Shown: positions 34,015-45,473, numbered from the stretch's first letter. The stretch is DNA of 64,000 bases from Persicaria tinctoria (GCA_037127255.1 JBANSL010000018.1:15535175-15599174), one strand, 5' to 3'. Made by a program: numbers and translations. Notes: generated by a model not told the origin, from the letters alone.

Positions 34015-35475
34015 TTAAAAGGGCCAAAATTCACGTTCAGGCTTTTTCACCAAGATTTGATTGTACTCGGGCCTTGATGTCTGCAACCAGTTGACCATGT
34101 AATCAGCAATTTGATATATGTAATAGAACAATTAATCAGTGAATGTGGTACAACCATAAACACCATTATTATGAATTTAGCCCCATGATTATGGGATGAT
34201 CAACAAATTATATTCATGCTAGAACAGATGCTGAGATGCAATCATAATGCTTAAAATCTGGAGTTGGGTGATAATGAAATTGATGACCAGCAACTGTATC
34301 ATCATAACAAATGAAATCCAAATAAACCCGATTATGTATGCACCCACAAGTCCACAATCACAGTTGAAAACACTTATATGAAAAAATGCCAATACTCATA
34401 ACTGGGTCATGCAGGTTATATAAACCAATTTTTTTTTTTCAGATTCGGCCACTGAAAGATTAAATTCACATGGATTGGTGAACTTGTAACAATGTTTTTG
34501 CAAAGTTAGAATCATAACCAGTAAACATGGCTAAATTCCAAGGTAATGCTTAGCTGCTACAGTCCTAGCAACGGTCTGAGTTTAATCGCAAAAGCATAAG
34601 CAAAGAAAACAGATGATTGGCTGCTACAGATGACACAAGTATCACCAAAAACAACATTCGCAGCAATGATCTGAGGTTACACAAGAATATGAAAAAAGCG
34701 ATATGAGATCATATAATATATAGTTTCTGTTCTATTGGCTAAAGCTTAATTATAATATAATGAATGTAGCCGGGATCAAGATACTTTATCCCTCGATTAA
34801 GCAATGTCACAATCAGCTGAGTTCTTGCAAGCAAAGGCATGCCATATGACACTAGATAAAATTGACTTCAAGAATCTATCCAACTTAAACATGAAACTCC
34901 TCTAATGTCAGTCAATCAACTAAAACAACATGGCAGTCCCTCACATCCAAAATCTGTTTTCATTCAATCCATAAATAGTCAGCAATTCATTTTAGAGTCC
35001 CCAAATCCCCAATTTTAAATCAGATCAACAGAAACAACTCTGTTGTCAACGTTAATCTATCCGCTAAAGCTTTTTATGCTCAATTCATAATTTCCCTCTC
35101 TTTCACTACCACAAGAGAATCAACAATCGCGCGAAAATATTCCCGCGAAGGTCCGAGATCGCAGTCAATTTAATAAAACAGCTACTAGATTATCAGAATC
35201 CACGACAACTGGTTCAAAATTAGACCTAGAACAAGATCACAGAACACTCAAAATCGTCCAGATAAGGGACGAATTCGAGAGGCCCAAAGGGAAGCAAAAG
35301 GAGGGAGCTAGAAACTTACAAGATCCTTGAAAAGGAGGAAGACGATCAAGAAGAAGAGGACGAAGAGTATTTCGAACTCCGCCAGACGTATGAAAGCGAA
35401 CACCGAGCTCACCGCCTTCGTCAAGCCCGATCCATCGCGCCTCTTCGCCCCGCCACCAATCCCTTTCCCCCTCAT
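34015..35475 (-). CDS. small one-pass membrane protein, 73 aa, conserved plant family of unknown function
   Basis: Two exons on the minus strand: 35475-35320 (52 codons) and 34080-34015 (21 codons plus stop), joined in phase 0 across a 1,239-bp GT-AG intron. The N-terminus is basic (MRGKGIGGGAKRRDG). Residues about 32-49 form a single hydrophobic segment (AEFEILFVLFFLIVFLLF). The C-terminus reads KDLTSRPEYNQILVKKPERE followed by FWPF. I recognise the AEFE...FKDLTSRPEYNQILVKKP pattern from short uncharacterised plant proteins of about 70 residues, but no function is known to me. A basic N-terminus before the segment suggests the N-terminus faces the cytosol. A CT-rich microsatellite (35479-35508, complement GA-rich) lies in its leader. 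Confidence 0.85.
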
Positions 35476-35586
35476 CTCCCTCTCTCCCTCTCTCTCTCTC
35501 TCTCTCTAGATCTGAAAGAAGCCGGAATTTGGATCGAGGTTTACTATCTACTCGAATATTGACCAGGTCAAAGTCGGAAAAAGTAG

Positions 35587-35708
35587 GCCTTCAAGTGGGA
35601 GAGTGGTCCTGTTGGGCCGTTCAAGTGGGAGAGTTGCCCTGTTGGGCTGTTCAAGTGGGAGAGTGGCCATGTTGGGCCGTTCAAGTGGGATAGTGGCCCT
35701 GTTTGGCC
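35587..35708. repeat. tandem repeat, about four 30-bp units
   Basis: Units of the form 'gttcaagtgggagagtggcc' plus 'ctgttgggcc' repeat about four times with few changes, some 110-230 bp upstream of the start codon of the small membrane protein gene, in its likely promoter. Confidence 0.88.
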
Positions 35709-35743
35709 GGCACGGCCCATTAAAGGGTACTCCCTCCCTCTAA

Positions 35744-36029
35744 GGGTGTGTTTGGATTCCATTGCATTTTAATTATAATCCAATTATTTTACCTCGTTTT
35801 ATGTGAGCGTTTGGTTGTAATAATAAAATTTTCGTAAAAATCGAGGTAAAACCGTAATTTAATCAAATAATTACATAAATTGAGATAAAATAATTGCATT
35901 ATAATTAATACATCGTGGAATCCAAAAACACTATAATTTATAAATTTAAACACCTTAAAAATTGTGTTAATCAAATAGTCTTATCATTTTGCATTATAAA
36001 CATAATGCATTTGGAATCCAAACACACCC
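35744..36029. mobile_element. Tourist-type MITE
   Basis: GGGTGTGTTTGGATTCCA on the left and its exact complement TGGAATCCAAACACACCC on the right, flanked by TAA (35741-35743, 36030-36032). 286 bp, AT-rich and non-coding. Sharp ends suggest a recent insertion. Confidence 0.9.
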
Positions 36030-36032
36030 TAA

Positions 36033-36232
36033 AAAAACGTTTGCTTTTTTTATACGTTTTTAATACTAGTATAACTCACGCGACAAGACGCATTTATATA
36101 AAAAAAAATAACTAAACATGTGTTATAGTAGATACGCTATAGTTGTACGAATTTTAAAAAAGTAATTACCATGAAAAACCACACATATGTACTTAAAATG
36201 TCTCTTTGAAGACGCTAACATTATGCACTTGA
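36033..36232. other. AT-rich intergenic
   Basis: Nothing recognised. Confidence 0.4.
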
Positions 36233-36965
36233 TTCCGGCCAGGGGCGGGAGGCGGACGCCCCCCCTCCAGTGCAAAAAGAAAATTAAATCAAATGAATTG
36301 ACGGTTTTCGTTAATTTATTCGAGATTTTATGTATTTTATTGAATTGATTTTGTTGAAATGTTGAATTGATTTGGAGAATTGAAATGGATTGGTTAGATT
36401 AGGGATCGAGATTTAAGGATTGAAATATGAATTGGTGGGTTTTTGTTAATCAATTCGAGATTTTATGAATGTTTATACACTTTATTGAATTGATTTTGTT
36501 GAAATGTTGAATTGATTTGGAGAACTGAAATAGATTTGGTAGATTAGGGTTTGAGGATTGAAATAAGAGTTGGAGGTTTTTGTTAATTAATTCGAGCTTT
36601 TATGAATGCTTAACACTTTATTGAATTGATTTTGTTGAAATGTTGAATTTGAATAGATTAAAGATTTGTAGAATTTACAGGGATTTGTTAGATTATGGTT
36701 TATGATCTGAAGATTGAAATATGAATTGAGGGTTTTTGTTCATTTTGTTTGCTTTATTATTTGTGTCTTGGTTAATTTGTTATTTGTGCTTCATTGACTC
36801 TTCAAAAAAATTACAAGCAATTTTTATGGGTTGAATGCTTAATTGAATCGAACAAACACATTTCTTCAAATAATTTTTTTAGAAAAATATTTTTTAATAT
36901 ATTTACTAAAAAAAATCCCTTCGGAAAAAAAATTCCGCCCCCCCCCCCCCCCCCCCTCCAAGAAA
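36233..36965. repeat. repeat block with about 120-bp units and a C-run
   Basis: Three imperfect direct repeats of about 110-125 bp share 'ttgaattgattttgttgaaatg' words (near 36341, 36483 and 36618). The block is opened by 'caggggcgggaggcggacgc' and closed by a run of about 20 C near 36938-36957. The GC-rich ends around an AT-rich core look like a decayed mobile element, but I could not fix its borders. Confidence 0.5.
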
Positions 36966-37192
36966 TCCTGCGGTTGCCACTAATTCCGACAATGTTGGAA
37001 TATCTTAGGAGCCTAAGTAATTTAACTTCACGAAGGATTCGAATCGTATCAAAAGTATGCTAAAAAAGTGACCCCTACTTCTTTTTACCTATGTGGGAAA
37101 AAAAGATGATTGGTTGAAAAAAGAAAAAAATAAACGAAAAAAGAATTTTGAATTGAAAGAAGAATTAAAAAAAAAAGATAAAAAATCTGTAA

Positions 37193-37858
37193 TTGGTTGA
37201 AATACCTGCAATCTTATATGGGGCTGAGTGTTGGCTGTTTATGAAAGCGCAAGAACAGAGACTTATGGTGGCGGACTGGGGGAGATGAGGATGCTCAGAT
37301 GGATGAATGATTGTACTAGACTTGACAAGATCAGAAACGAGGTTATCCGCGAAAAAATAGGGGTAAGCAGTATCCGAGATAAGTTACGGGAATAAAGGCT
37401 TCGTTGGTTTCATCATGTGCAGACGAGAGATGTGAGTCCGCGCTAGTGTGTAGGTGTGATAATTTGGATATTGATAGAGTAGGACGGAGAAGAGGGAGAC
37501 CAAAGAAAAACTGGAGAGAGGTGATCAGACAAGATTTTGCCCTTTTGAATATTAACGAGAGCATGATTAGGGATATGGTGCAGTGGAGAAGCATCATCGA
37601 GGTCAGAGAGGGTTGAGCTAGGACTCAGAGGAGTGGCATAAATCGTATCCTTTCCCCTGTTTCTCACACCGTGCCTTTTCCTAATCTCTCCTATTTGTTT
37701 GTTATACTTTTATCTTTGGTTGTGCTATGAGTTTATGCAGGTGTTTGGATCACTAGGAAACACTCTCTCGACTTGTTCGGGGAAAGAGTGCGTACAACTT
37801 GATCCCCCAGACCCTGCTCATGCGGGATAAACTGATAATGTTGTTGTTGTTTTTGTTG
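37193..37858 (+). pseudogene. 3' end of an RTE-type LINE
   Basis: Conceptual translation gives the C-terminal end of an RTE-clade reverse transcriptase: AILYGAECW near the start, LRWMNDCTRLDKIRNEVI, then in another frame RRGRPKKNWREVI near 37485-37525. Stops and frameshifts are frequent. The 3' untranslated part ends in the typical 'ccccagaccctgctcatgcg...' (37804 on) followed by GTT repeats (about 37841-37855), the normal RTE tail. The 5' end is missing. Confidence 0.82.
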
Positions 37859-38053
37859 GTTGAAATACCTCAAAAAAAGGTACGAACGACACATAAACAA
37901 TAAATGTTCTATTTTAAGAGTGTATATAGATATAGATATAGATGAGCTAAAAACTCTATAAAATATCAATTTTTTTCTATGAACGGTATTAAATATGAAA
38001 TTAATTTTTAAAAATAATAAAATAATCGATATTTTATATATATTTTTTTATCA

Positions 38054-38438
38054 GGGGTGCGCTCCGATGCAAACCAAAATTGCGGTAAAAACCTGTGAGG
38101 ACTGACTTTTTAGCCCGGTTCACTTGCATTATAGCCCGGTTATGAATAGAACCGATCTATAAAGTCACAAATTTTAGCTCGGTTTTGAATAAAACCGAGC
38201 TATAAAGTCACTGTGTAATTTTAAAACATGAGTTTTTTAGCACGATTTTTATGGTTGACCGAACTATAAAGTCATGTGTTATTTTAAAACTAGAGTTTTT
38301 AGCACGGTTTTTAGGTTGAACCGCGTTGTAAAGTCACCGTGTAATTGAGATTTTTAGCACATGTTTCAAATAAATCAAGTTATAAAGTAGTCCCCACGAT
38401 TTTTACCACAATTTGAGGTTTTCACCTGAGTCAATCCA
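38054..38438. mobile_element. Mutator-like MITE inside an older Stowaway element
   Basis: An exact 9-bp target duplication TTTTTATCA lies on both sides (38045-38053, 38439-38447), the length typical of Mutator elements. The ends ('ggggtgcgctccgatgcaaa' and the complement of 'ggttttcacctgagtcaatc') are weak inverted repeats. The interior holds three to four copies of a roughly 60-75-bp unit ('gcacggtttt...gaaccg...tataaagtcac'), each able to fold on itself. Sequence on both sides of the insertion (about 37935-38044 and 38448-38506, ending 'gacagatggagta') looks like the two halves of a Stowaway MITE. Confidence 0.78.
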
Positions 38439-38689
38439 TTTTTATCATTCTTACAAAAAAAGCATGTAAAAAGTAAATCAATAAACTATTTTGAGACAGA
38501 TGGAGTATTAAACCATCAACCACCTTATAAATGGTAAAAATTGGTCGTTACATTAACCATTATTTATATATATTAAAAAAAATACTCATACATAAGTTGT
38601 CTATAACTTATAAGCCGTCATCCACCCTGTAAACCACTACTCATTAAAAATGACTTGCATCTCAAATGCTCAACCTTGCATTTTTTTTT

Positions 38690-39015
38690 ATATACAAGGC
38701 AAGGATTTGAGGATGGTCAATCGCGGTTGAACAATCGCCAATAACGTCCTGATGGAATGACATCGTCAATGTCATCAGACATCAGCTCAGTGACAAACGA
38801 TGTATAGAAGCCCAAATGCGCCAGTCTATCGGCAATCTGGTTCTCCTATCTGAAAGTGTGTGATAAGCTAATACTCTTGAACGTGCGGCAGAGGCCGAGG
38901 GCATCCGAAACCTCCATCTTAATCTCTCAAGGACATCGCCAGATCCCCTTCAAGAAGTTGATTAGCATCAAGCAACCTCCCTCCACCTCAAGCCGAGAAA
39001 GAGCTCTCAACCTTG
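38690..39015 (-). pseudogene. LINE RNase H fragment
   Basis: Minus-strand translation gives LSRLEVEGGCLMLINFLKGI, then LSHTFR, NQIADRLAHLGFYTS and a terminal region, the end of the RNase H domain found in plant L1-type LINEs. It has stops. A T-rich run at about 38677-38692 would be its A tail. The LTR element that follows (39046) inserted just beyond it. Confidence 0.7.
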
Positions 39016-39045
39016 CATATATAACATGGCATGCACAAGTATATA

Positions 39046-39438
39046 TGTGATGCATAAAATCTGCATCATAGTTGATCGATCTTGATCAGGCTCTCAACCC
39101 GAACCCTAGCCTGCAAACAAGAACGAACGAGGTCGGGGCGGGGCTTGTCTCCCCCGTAGGACCCTCCGACGCTCAAGTCAGTTTTTTTCGATAAGAATCT
39201 CGTTCTCATGTTTATACTAATTGAGCCTAGAATAAACGGTCAAGGCATTTAATTAAAGGAATTTAAACGGTTATGATATTTAATAAAAGAAACCGTTACC
39301 GCAACGCTCTTAGGACACGAAACCGCTATCGTAATCAATAGGTGAAACAGAAGCATCAATGTCGTATTGAATACTCGAATTTATTGGTAAAAGACCAGAA
39401 CGCCCTTGTGCTATGACGACGGGATTTTCCCTATCTCA
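39046..39438 (-). repeat. LTR of the non-autonomous element (3' LTR by orientation)
   Basis: 393 bp. Plus strand begins TGTGATGCATAAAATCTG and ends CCCTATCTCA. Compared with its partner it lacks about 11 bp ('gtatttaattcgac' region) and has a handful of base changes. Confidence 0.88.
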
Positions 39439-39544
39439 ATTGCCCCTCGGGTTTCTTTTTCATGTCTCGATGATGAAGGAAGCCGAAGAAAGTAAATGGC
39501 GAAGTTTGTCGAGTGAATGATGATTTTGCCGTAAACGTTAGTCG

Positions 39545-40030
39545 CTTTATTCGTAGTTGGCTATTGGCCATAAGTGGCTATCGTTGGCCGTAATTGGCGA
39601 TTTTCGGTGGCCGTAAGTGGCGATTTCCGGTGGCCTTAAGTGGCGATTTCTATTTCCGGTGGCCGTAAGTGGCGATTTTCGGTGGCCGTAAGCGGCGATT
39701 TCTATTTCCGGTGGCCGTAAGTGGCGATTTCCGGTGGCCGTAAGTGGCGATTTCTATTTCCGGTGGCCGTAAGTGGCGATTTCTATTTCCGGTGGCCGTA
39801 AGTGGCGATTTCCCGTGGCCGTAAGTGGCGATTTCTATTTTCGATGGCCGTAAGTGGCGATTTATATTTCCGGTGGCCGTAAGTGGCGATTTTTATTTCC
39901 GGTGGCCGTAAGTGGCGATTTTCGGTGGCCGTAAGTGGCGATTCTTCTGCCTTAACTGGCATTTGCTTGGCCATAAGTGGCGAGTCTTCTGCCTTAACTG
40001 TCATTTGCTTGGCCATAAGTGGCGAGTCTT
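39545..40030. repeat. minisatellite inside the LTR element
   Basis: About 20 tandem copies of a variable unit built on 'ggtggccgtaagtggcgatt', with optional 'tctatttcc' linkers so that units are roughly 19 to 30 bp. The last two units change to a longer form containing 'tcttctgccttaactg'. The repeat keeps an open frame on the minus strand for part of its length, but the product is simple and not a known protein. Confidence 0.93.
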
Positions 40031-41794
40031 CACTTTTTTGAACAATTGTTGTAACTTTGAAGACGTTGTTTCATGACATCTACAGTCGTTCGACCTGGTC
40101 AAAAAACATTGCAGTACTTCTACATAATTCAAAGCAATTACGTCGTTAGAAGCTTAGTATTGTGATGGGTAGTGCCCCTAACATGTTATATGCCCCTGCA
40201 CACAGTTTATATACCTTTGCGGAGATGTAGTGATCTAAAAATCTAGCTTGCAAGATCTATATATTCATCTTTCAATGAACTTTTCTACTTTGGGTAAAAT
40301 ATCGAACCTTTAACTTGCTTTTTGTCTCTTTATAGCTCTTGATGCTTCAAATAATTTTGGTTGCCCCAGCGTACTTTGTAGTATCGAATCTTGCTCCGAT
40401 TCGATTGTGAGACTTGAACTCATGCTTCCCTTGAGGAGTACATTCGATGCTTGTTGCTCATACCCCTTTATCAATATCTATTCGAGAGCACAACACAAGC
40501 GAAGCAAACGAAAACAAAGCACAAGACACATCCGACTATCGAGACAACCAGAATAAGAACATGATCAAATCAATTCAAACTCAGACAATTCAAACTCGTT
40601 CATGTTTTTGTAAGTCATCAACAAGTATCTAGCCTCATACACACGAGTAAAATCATTTCTAACTCTTGCAATCTCGCTCAATCATAAATGTTAGTAAAAA
40701 TCAATGCATAAATATGACCTCCATTAGCATGAAGCGTACGAGAATTAAAAGAAACCGGCATAATACACTGCATATCAGAGCATCAACTAATATGGGTGGA
40801 ACAAATCAAGCAGTAGCAATTCCGCTGATGAGAATCGAAATTCACCAAATATATTTTGACTTAGACGGTCTAAACTATTTTGCTTTTTACCTAATCAAAA
40901 CCACAATGTCCTCGTATCGGTAATGATAACATGTTAGATGGCACCTTCTCACTCTCAAGTGGTAATATTAAACTCAAACAATTACTGTAACTTGCAGAAA
41001 GAAATAAAGTGGGCCTAAAAATTTTATAATCAGCCAAGGGCCCAAGAATAAGCGTACATACCTTCTCCAATTCCTGGATCTGCAACTCGGCGGCCGTTCC
41101 AGTCCCAACTCCGGCTGCTGCAAGGATTGAGGTTGTGTCGGGCGGCTAGGGCCGAGTGAAGGAGCCAGGGCTCCGCCGATGCTTTACCATCTGTCTTCCT
41201 CTCGCCTTAGGTGTTGTCCGTAGGTGGCGGTCAGAGGCGGCGGTGCGACAAGGCATCAGGTGTGGGTTGGAGACGGAGGAGGCCGAATCGGCGGCTAGGT
41301 GGATTCCCAAACCAGATCCACTCGCAGTCGAAAAGAGGGAGACGGGGGAGGCCGAAATCGTCGGCCAGATGCGATCCCTAGACCGGATCCCTTCGCAGCC
41401 GGACAGAGGGAGACGAAGGAGGCCGGAAATCGTCGGCCAGTTATTGCCGCTAGGGTTCTTGCCATGAGCAGGCTTGGATCTGGTCAGCCGCAATGCCAGA
41501 CCGATGTCGCCCCCGCTAGGGTTTGTGGGCGAAGGCGGGAGAAGGGCGGTCGAGCAGGGTACTCCTGTGGATCCGCCATCTCCTCTCCATTCACCGATCC
41601 TCGATATTCGTCGCTTGCTCTCTCACAGCGTTGTCGGAGAAGACGATTGGAGCCGCCTCAGGCCATGATTCGTCTCTCCCTCCTCAACCCGGCGCCGCCC
41701 TCTCCTCTTCCCATCACCGATCAATGTATTTTTTTTTTTTTGGGAGATCCGATCTCCATGGCTTTTTGATCGAATTCCCACAGACGGCGCCAAT
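40031..41794 (-). other. interior of the LTR element, no coding domains
   Basis: Part 40031-41090 is AT-rich with no recognised domain. Part 41090-41790 is GC-rich with long open frames on both strands, none of which contains a retroelement motif. On the minus strand this GC-rich part follows the primer site, where the gag leader would be. Confidence 0.5.
41776..41794 (-). other. primer binding site of the LTR element
   Basis: Minus strand TTGGCGCCGTCTGTGGGAA directly after the LTR end (...CACA). This is the common primer-site motif of many plant Gypsy-type and non-autonomous elements. Confidence 0.7.
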
Positions 41795-42201
41795 TGTGAT
41801 TCATAAAATTTGCATCATAGTTGATCGATCTTGATCAGGCTTTCAACCCGAACCCTAGTCTACAAACAAGAACGAACGAGGTCGGGGCGGGGCTTGTCTC
41901 CCCCGTAGGACCCTCCGACTCTCAAGTCAGTTTTTTTCCGATAAGAATCTCGTTCTCATATTTATACTAATTGAGCCTAGAATAAACGGTCAAGGCATTT
42001 AATTAAAGGAATTTAAACGGTTATGATATTTAATAAAAGAAACCGTTACCGTATTTAATTCGACCAACGCTCTTAGGACACGAAACCGCTATCGTAATCA
42101 ATAGGTGAAACGGAAGCATCAATGTCGTATTGAATACTCGAATTTATTGGTAAAAGACCAGAACGCCCTTGTGTTATGACGCCAGAATTTTCCCTATCTC
42201 A
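41795..42201 (-). repeat. LTR of the non-autonomous element (5' LTR by orientation)
   Basis: 407 bp. Plus strand begins TGTGATTCATAAAATTTG and ends CCCTATCTCA, followed by the target duplication ATATA. Confidence 0.88.
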
Positions 42202-42206
42202 ATATA

Positions 42207-42567
42207 CATGACATAATTTTATCAAATTCAACCTTTTTTTTTTTTTTTTTTGAATTTGGACTATTGGTTAAATGAATGTTGAGCATTGATTTGAAAAGGA
42301 GGGAATGAGGGATCGATGGAGATCAGTAGATCACCATCTCCATGCTCATGCTCATTAAAATCAGGTCCCGACTACATTTATATGGCCGAAGAAATACTGA
42401 ATTGGACATTAAAACTAACAGTCTCTCGATAATTTTGATAAAAACTTCTATAAAATTGATAAATATATATAAAAATCTCTAAATTTTTTATATTTAACCT
42501 TAATGATATTTCCATTTTTCCATAATTCAACATTTATTAACAATAAAATATCATTATTTATCTCTAA
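42207..42567. other. AT-rich intergenic
   Basis: A poly-T run (42233-42250) followed by AT-rich DNA up to the Helitron border. Nothing recognised. Confidence 0.4.
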
Positions 42568-42578
42568 CTAGCCTATAG

Positions 42579-42597
42579 CCCGTGCGCTACGCACGGG
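42579..42597 (-). other. Helitron 3' hairpin
   Basis: Perfect 8-bp stem CCCGTGCG/CGCACGGG with a 3-base loop, eight bases from the CTAG end. It marks the end of transfer in Helitron rolling-circle transposition. Confidence 0.88.
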
Positions 42598-43029
42598 ATT
42601 TTTAACATAGTAATGATGTATAAAACATAGTACTCGACTGAACCTTACCTTCGACTAATATGATACAAGAAGGAGCGACACATAAATTATTTTAACATGG
42701 TTTCATAAAGTAAAATAAGTCAACCACAATGCACGCAAATAATAATCAACTGAGTCATAACATCTGCATGCATATGTCCTCAACACAAATTTCTACAAAC
42801 TATACGTTGTGAAAAACCTCTTTATATACTACATTAGTAGGATACATAACCCACGTTCTTTATATACTACATTAGTAGAGTACATTGGAGATAAGATAAA
42901 ACTCGACAAAACACCACGTCTTAAAAAGAGATGAAAGTTTGCTAAATTTCAACAAAAGAAAAGTTAACAGGATACATAACCCACATGAAAATATTTAGTT
43001 TATGCTAAAAGGATGTCAAATGTTACTAA

Positions 43030-45473
43030 TCACACTATTGTGACGCCTCCGTTAACAACCTTCTTGGTTGATGACGATTGATCTTCACCACTCGTAGTGC
43101 AAGTGTACTCATCTTCAGATTCATGGGATCGCTTTGATGGAGTGAGGACAATACTTGAAGAAGCATTAGAAGGAGCTTCGGGTTGAGGAGACAAATGATC
43201 TGAATCATAATCCTATAACACCAGACACACATGAACGATATATGCATGCACTTAGTATTCTTTAAACCATAGAATAAAAGAAAAGGAACAACCACATGTA
43301 ATAGGTAAAAAAAACCACATTCGCAAAGATCAGGTGATTTTCAAACTTCTCAATCAAGGACTCATCCTCACTGACTCTCTTGACAGAATACGCATCACGT
43401 GGATGCTCAATATTGTATTGTCCAACATCAACAACGAACACATACTTACGAGAGAGAAGCTTGTTGAATTCGGGGGAAATGTAAGCTTGGAATCTCCCTA
43501 TAAAAAAACAATAACAAAACGACACAATTGATATGATGCCAAGTAGACTAAAAACACAATAATTACATACAAATATGCGTTAGAGGGAGTGACCTTAACC
43601 ATATGAGCACGTAAAGTAGAAGCATCTTTTTTAAGTAGCTGGATGGCTGCTTGATTGAACAATCTCATCTTGGCAGTCCCCGTAGCATCCTCCACAATAA
43701 TCTGAAGCAGATCTAAATGATAAATGAATTAACATCAGTCATGACAGCAAGGAACTAAAAATAGTAAAAGAGCATGGGTAATTGAGATGTTTTGCCAAAT
43801 ATTTAGGTCGTTGTTCCTATTAAAACAAACATACAAAACCTATGCAAATATATGTAAACTGACATGAAATACATCATCATACATACCTTTGTTCAGGGAA
43901 CTTGACATGTATAGAACAACTATTACACAGAGTCCTTATATATAGCCTTCTTGTTGCAAACTTTGCATCCATTATACGCCCAATCCACATCTTTGCATAT
44001 TTGGGCGATGCGTCCAACAATAACTACAGTACACGGCTGTTAACCCAAAAAATGTAAGCAAAAATAATCACTTAGGGAACTTCAATTTCATACAGTAACT
44101 AATAGTATTTGAAAATGACGGCGAAATAAACCTCGACGATTTTATGTAAGAATTGGATGCATTGCTTAGAATCAATTGGAAAGAGATATTGCACAGGTGT
44201 TTGAGACAATTCTGCAATGGTTGATCTCACGGGAACATTTGAATTTCCATCACACCACCTACATTGCACAACATGTGAAAATAGGTAAAGAAAGTTCATA
44301 TTCGACAAGAGTCATGTATCAACTTGGCATATAAAATGATAACCTTTCTTTGAAGGTTGCAATCTCCGGTATTGTTGCATCAAAATAGAGCTTTGTTCCG
44401 TTGGAAGCATTATTCAAGATAAATCCACCTGAAGTTATTAGTTCAGAGAAGACAGAATGATCATTTATAGTGATGAACGATAAAGGCAAGTGAATGACCA
44501 ATAAAGTAAAGAGGGATCGGTGATACGAACCTCCAAACTTCTTCACCTTTGCAAATTTGATGATTACAAACACCTTTTCTTCTCCAACGCTCGTCAAGTG
44601 ATTATTCAATTCATGCGCATACTTATTCCACAGAGTGCAGTTCAGAGTTTCATTGCTGAAAATGAATTAAAATGAAAATGATAAATTATAAGCATTAACC
44701 ATGTAGTTCTTAATACTTGTACATAGTGCAGTTCAGAGTTGGTAATGTAAGCGATACATAACAAATTTAAATGGAAACTAACACTTCATTTTCCAGGGCG
44801 AAATCAAGTTTCGCAGGTGAATACGAATCGTTCACGTCAGCTTGAAGGGGAGAGAACTTGGTAATGTAACCAATCACATCTACATTAGAGAAAACACAAG
44901 TTGAAACTCATATCATCAAACCAGAAACAACAACATAACCAATAAAATATTTGATGTAGTGAATATACACAATTACCAATAGCAGAATCATGGTCAAAGA
45001 CGTTGCAGTTGATGTCTCTGAAATCAACAAAGGTAAAACTATGCAGAGGAATGTTCATCCCTTTAATCCGAGAAACAACGGTCTTGAAAGTGAAGATCAA
45101 TTTGTACCTGTGAGGAGCAAATCTGACGGAATCCTTGTTCTTAGAGAGAATAAAATTATCGAACGAATATAATCCGCCCTTCTTGATAAAAGGTGAAAAT
45201 TTGGCAACATTCTTTTTTGTTATCACCCCCTGAATGGTATCCCCCTGTGCAGAAGATCATATATTGTATAAATGTATAATAAATATATATAGGATGAAAA
45301 CAAAAAACAAATCAACTTATAACCAGTTCATCCATGATAATAAGTTGAATTCCGTCGACGTCCTTAGAGTCTTGATAAGACGTTGTCCAAAGAACGGTAA
45401 TCCTTCCCCTAATTGTCCAAATTTTGTTTGTGGATCCATCTAATGTGTTGATGGTATCTACGGGTGGTGCCAT
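43030..45473 (-). pseudogene. Helitron-borne replication protein A 70 kDa-like subunit, frameshifted
   Basis: RPA70 proteins bind single-stranded DNA through OB folds; Helitron copies are thought to help rolling-circle transposition. Exons that join in phase on the minus strand: 45473-45324 (MAPPVDTINTLDGS, first OB fold), 45244-44977 (FSPFIKKGGLYSFDNF), 44879-44783 (DVIGYITKFSPLQ, second OB fold), 44655-44531, 44428-44344 and 44258-44132. The next exon (about 44039 to 43880) encodes a zinc-binding region, GCKVCNKKA then CNSCSIHVKFPEQR. The two cysteine pairs are in different frames (shift near 43935), so the product would end early. Further coding blocks follow: VEDATGTAKMRLFNQAAIQL (about 43695-43595), FQAYISPEFNKLLSRKYVFV (about 43495-43435) and an acidic Ser-rich tail ending with TGA at 43030. 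Intact splice sites suggest it was functional until recently. Confidence 0.8.

Larger units (their letters stand above)
39046..42201 (-). mobile_element. non-autonomous LTR retrotransposon (LARD/TRIM-like), minus orientation
   Basis: Direct repeats at 39046-39438 and 41795-42201 are nearly identical and the exact target duplication ATATA flanks the element (39041-39045, 42202-42206). On the minus strand, right after one LTR comes 'ttggcgccgtctgtgggaa' (41776-41794), a primer-site sequence found in many plant LTR elements. The purine-rich 'cccgaggggcaa' lies just before the other LTR. This fixes the orientation. The 2.36-kb interior has no gag, protease, reverse transcriptase or integrase. It holds a GC-rich leader-like part (41090-41790) and a minisatellite (39545-40030). 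Confidence 0.88.

Noticed and set aside
39545..40030. Regularly repeated units that might suggest a CRISPR array.
   Set aside because: Units vary in length and have no unique spacers, and the DNA is a plant nuclear retroelement. It is a minisatellite.
41156..41834. GC-rich overlapping frames of up to 156 codons.
   Set aside because: They are inside the non-autonomous LTR element between primer site and minisatellite, open on both strands, with no retroelement or host motif.
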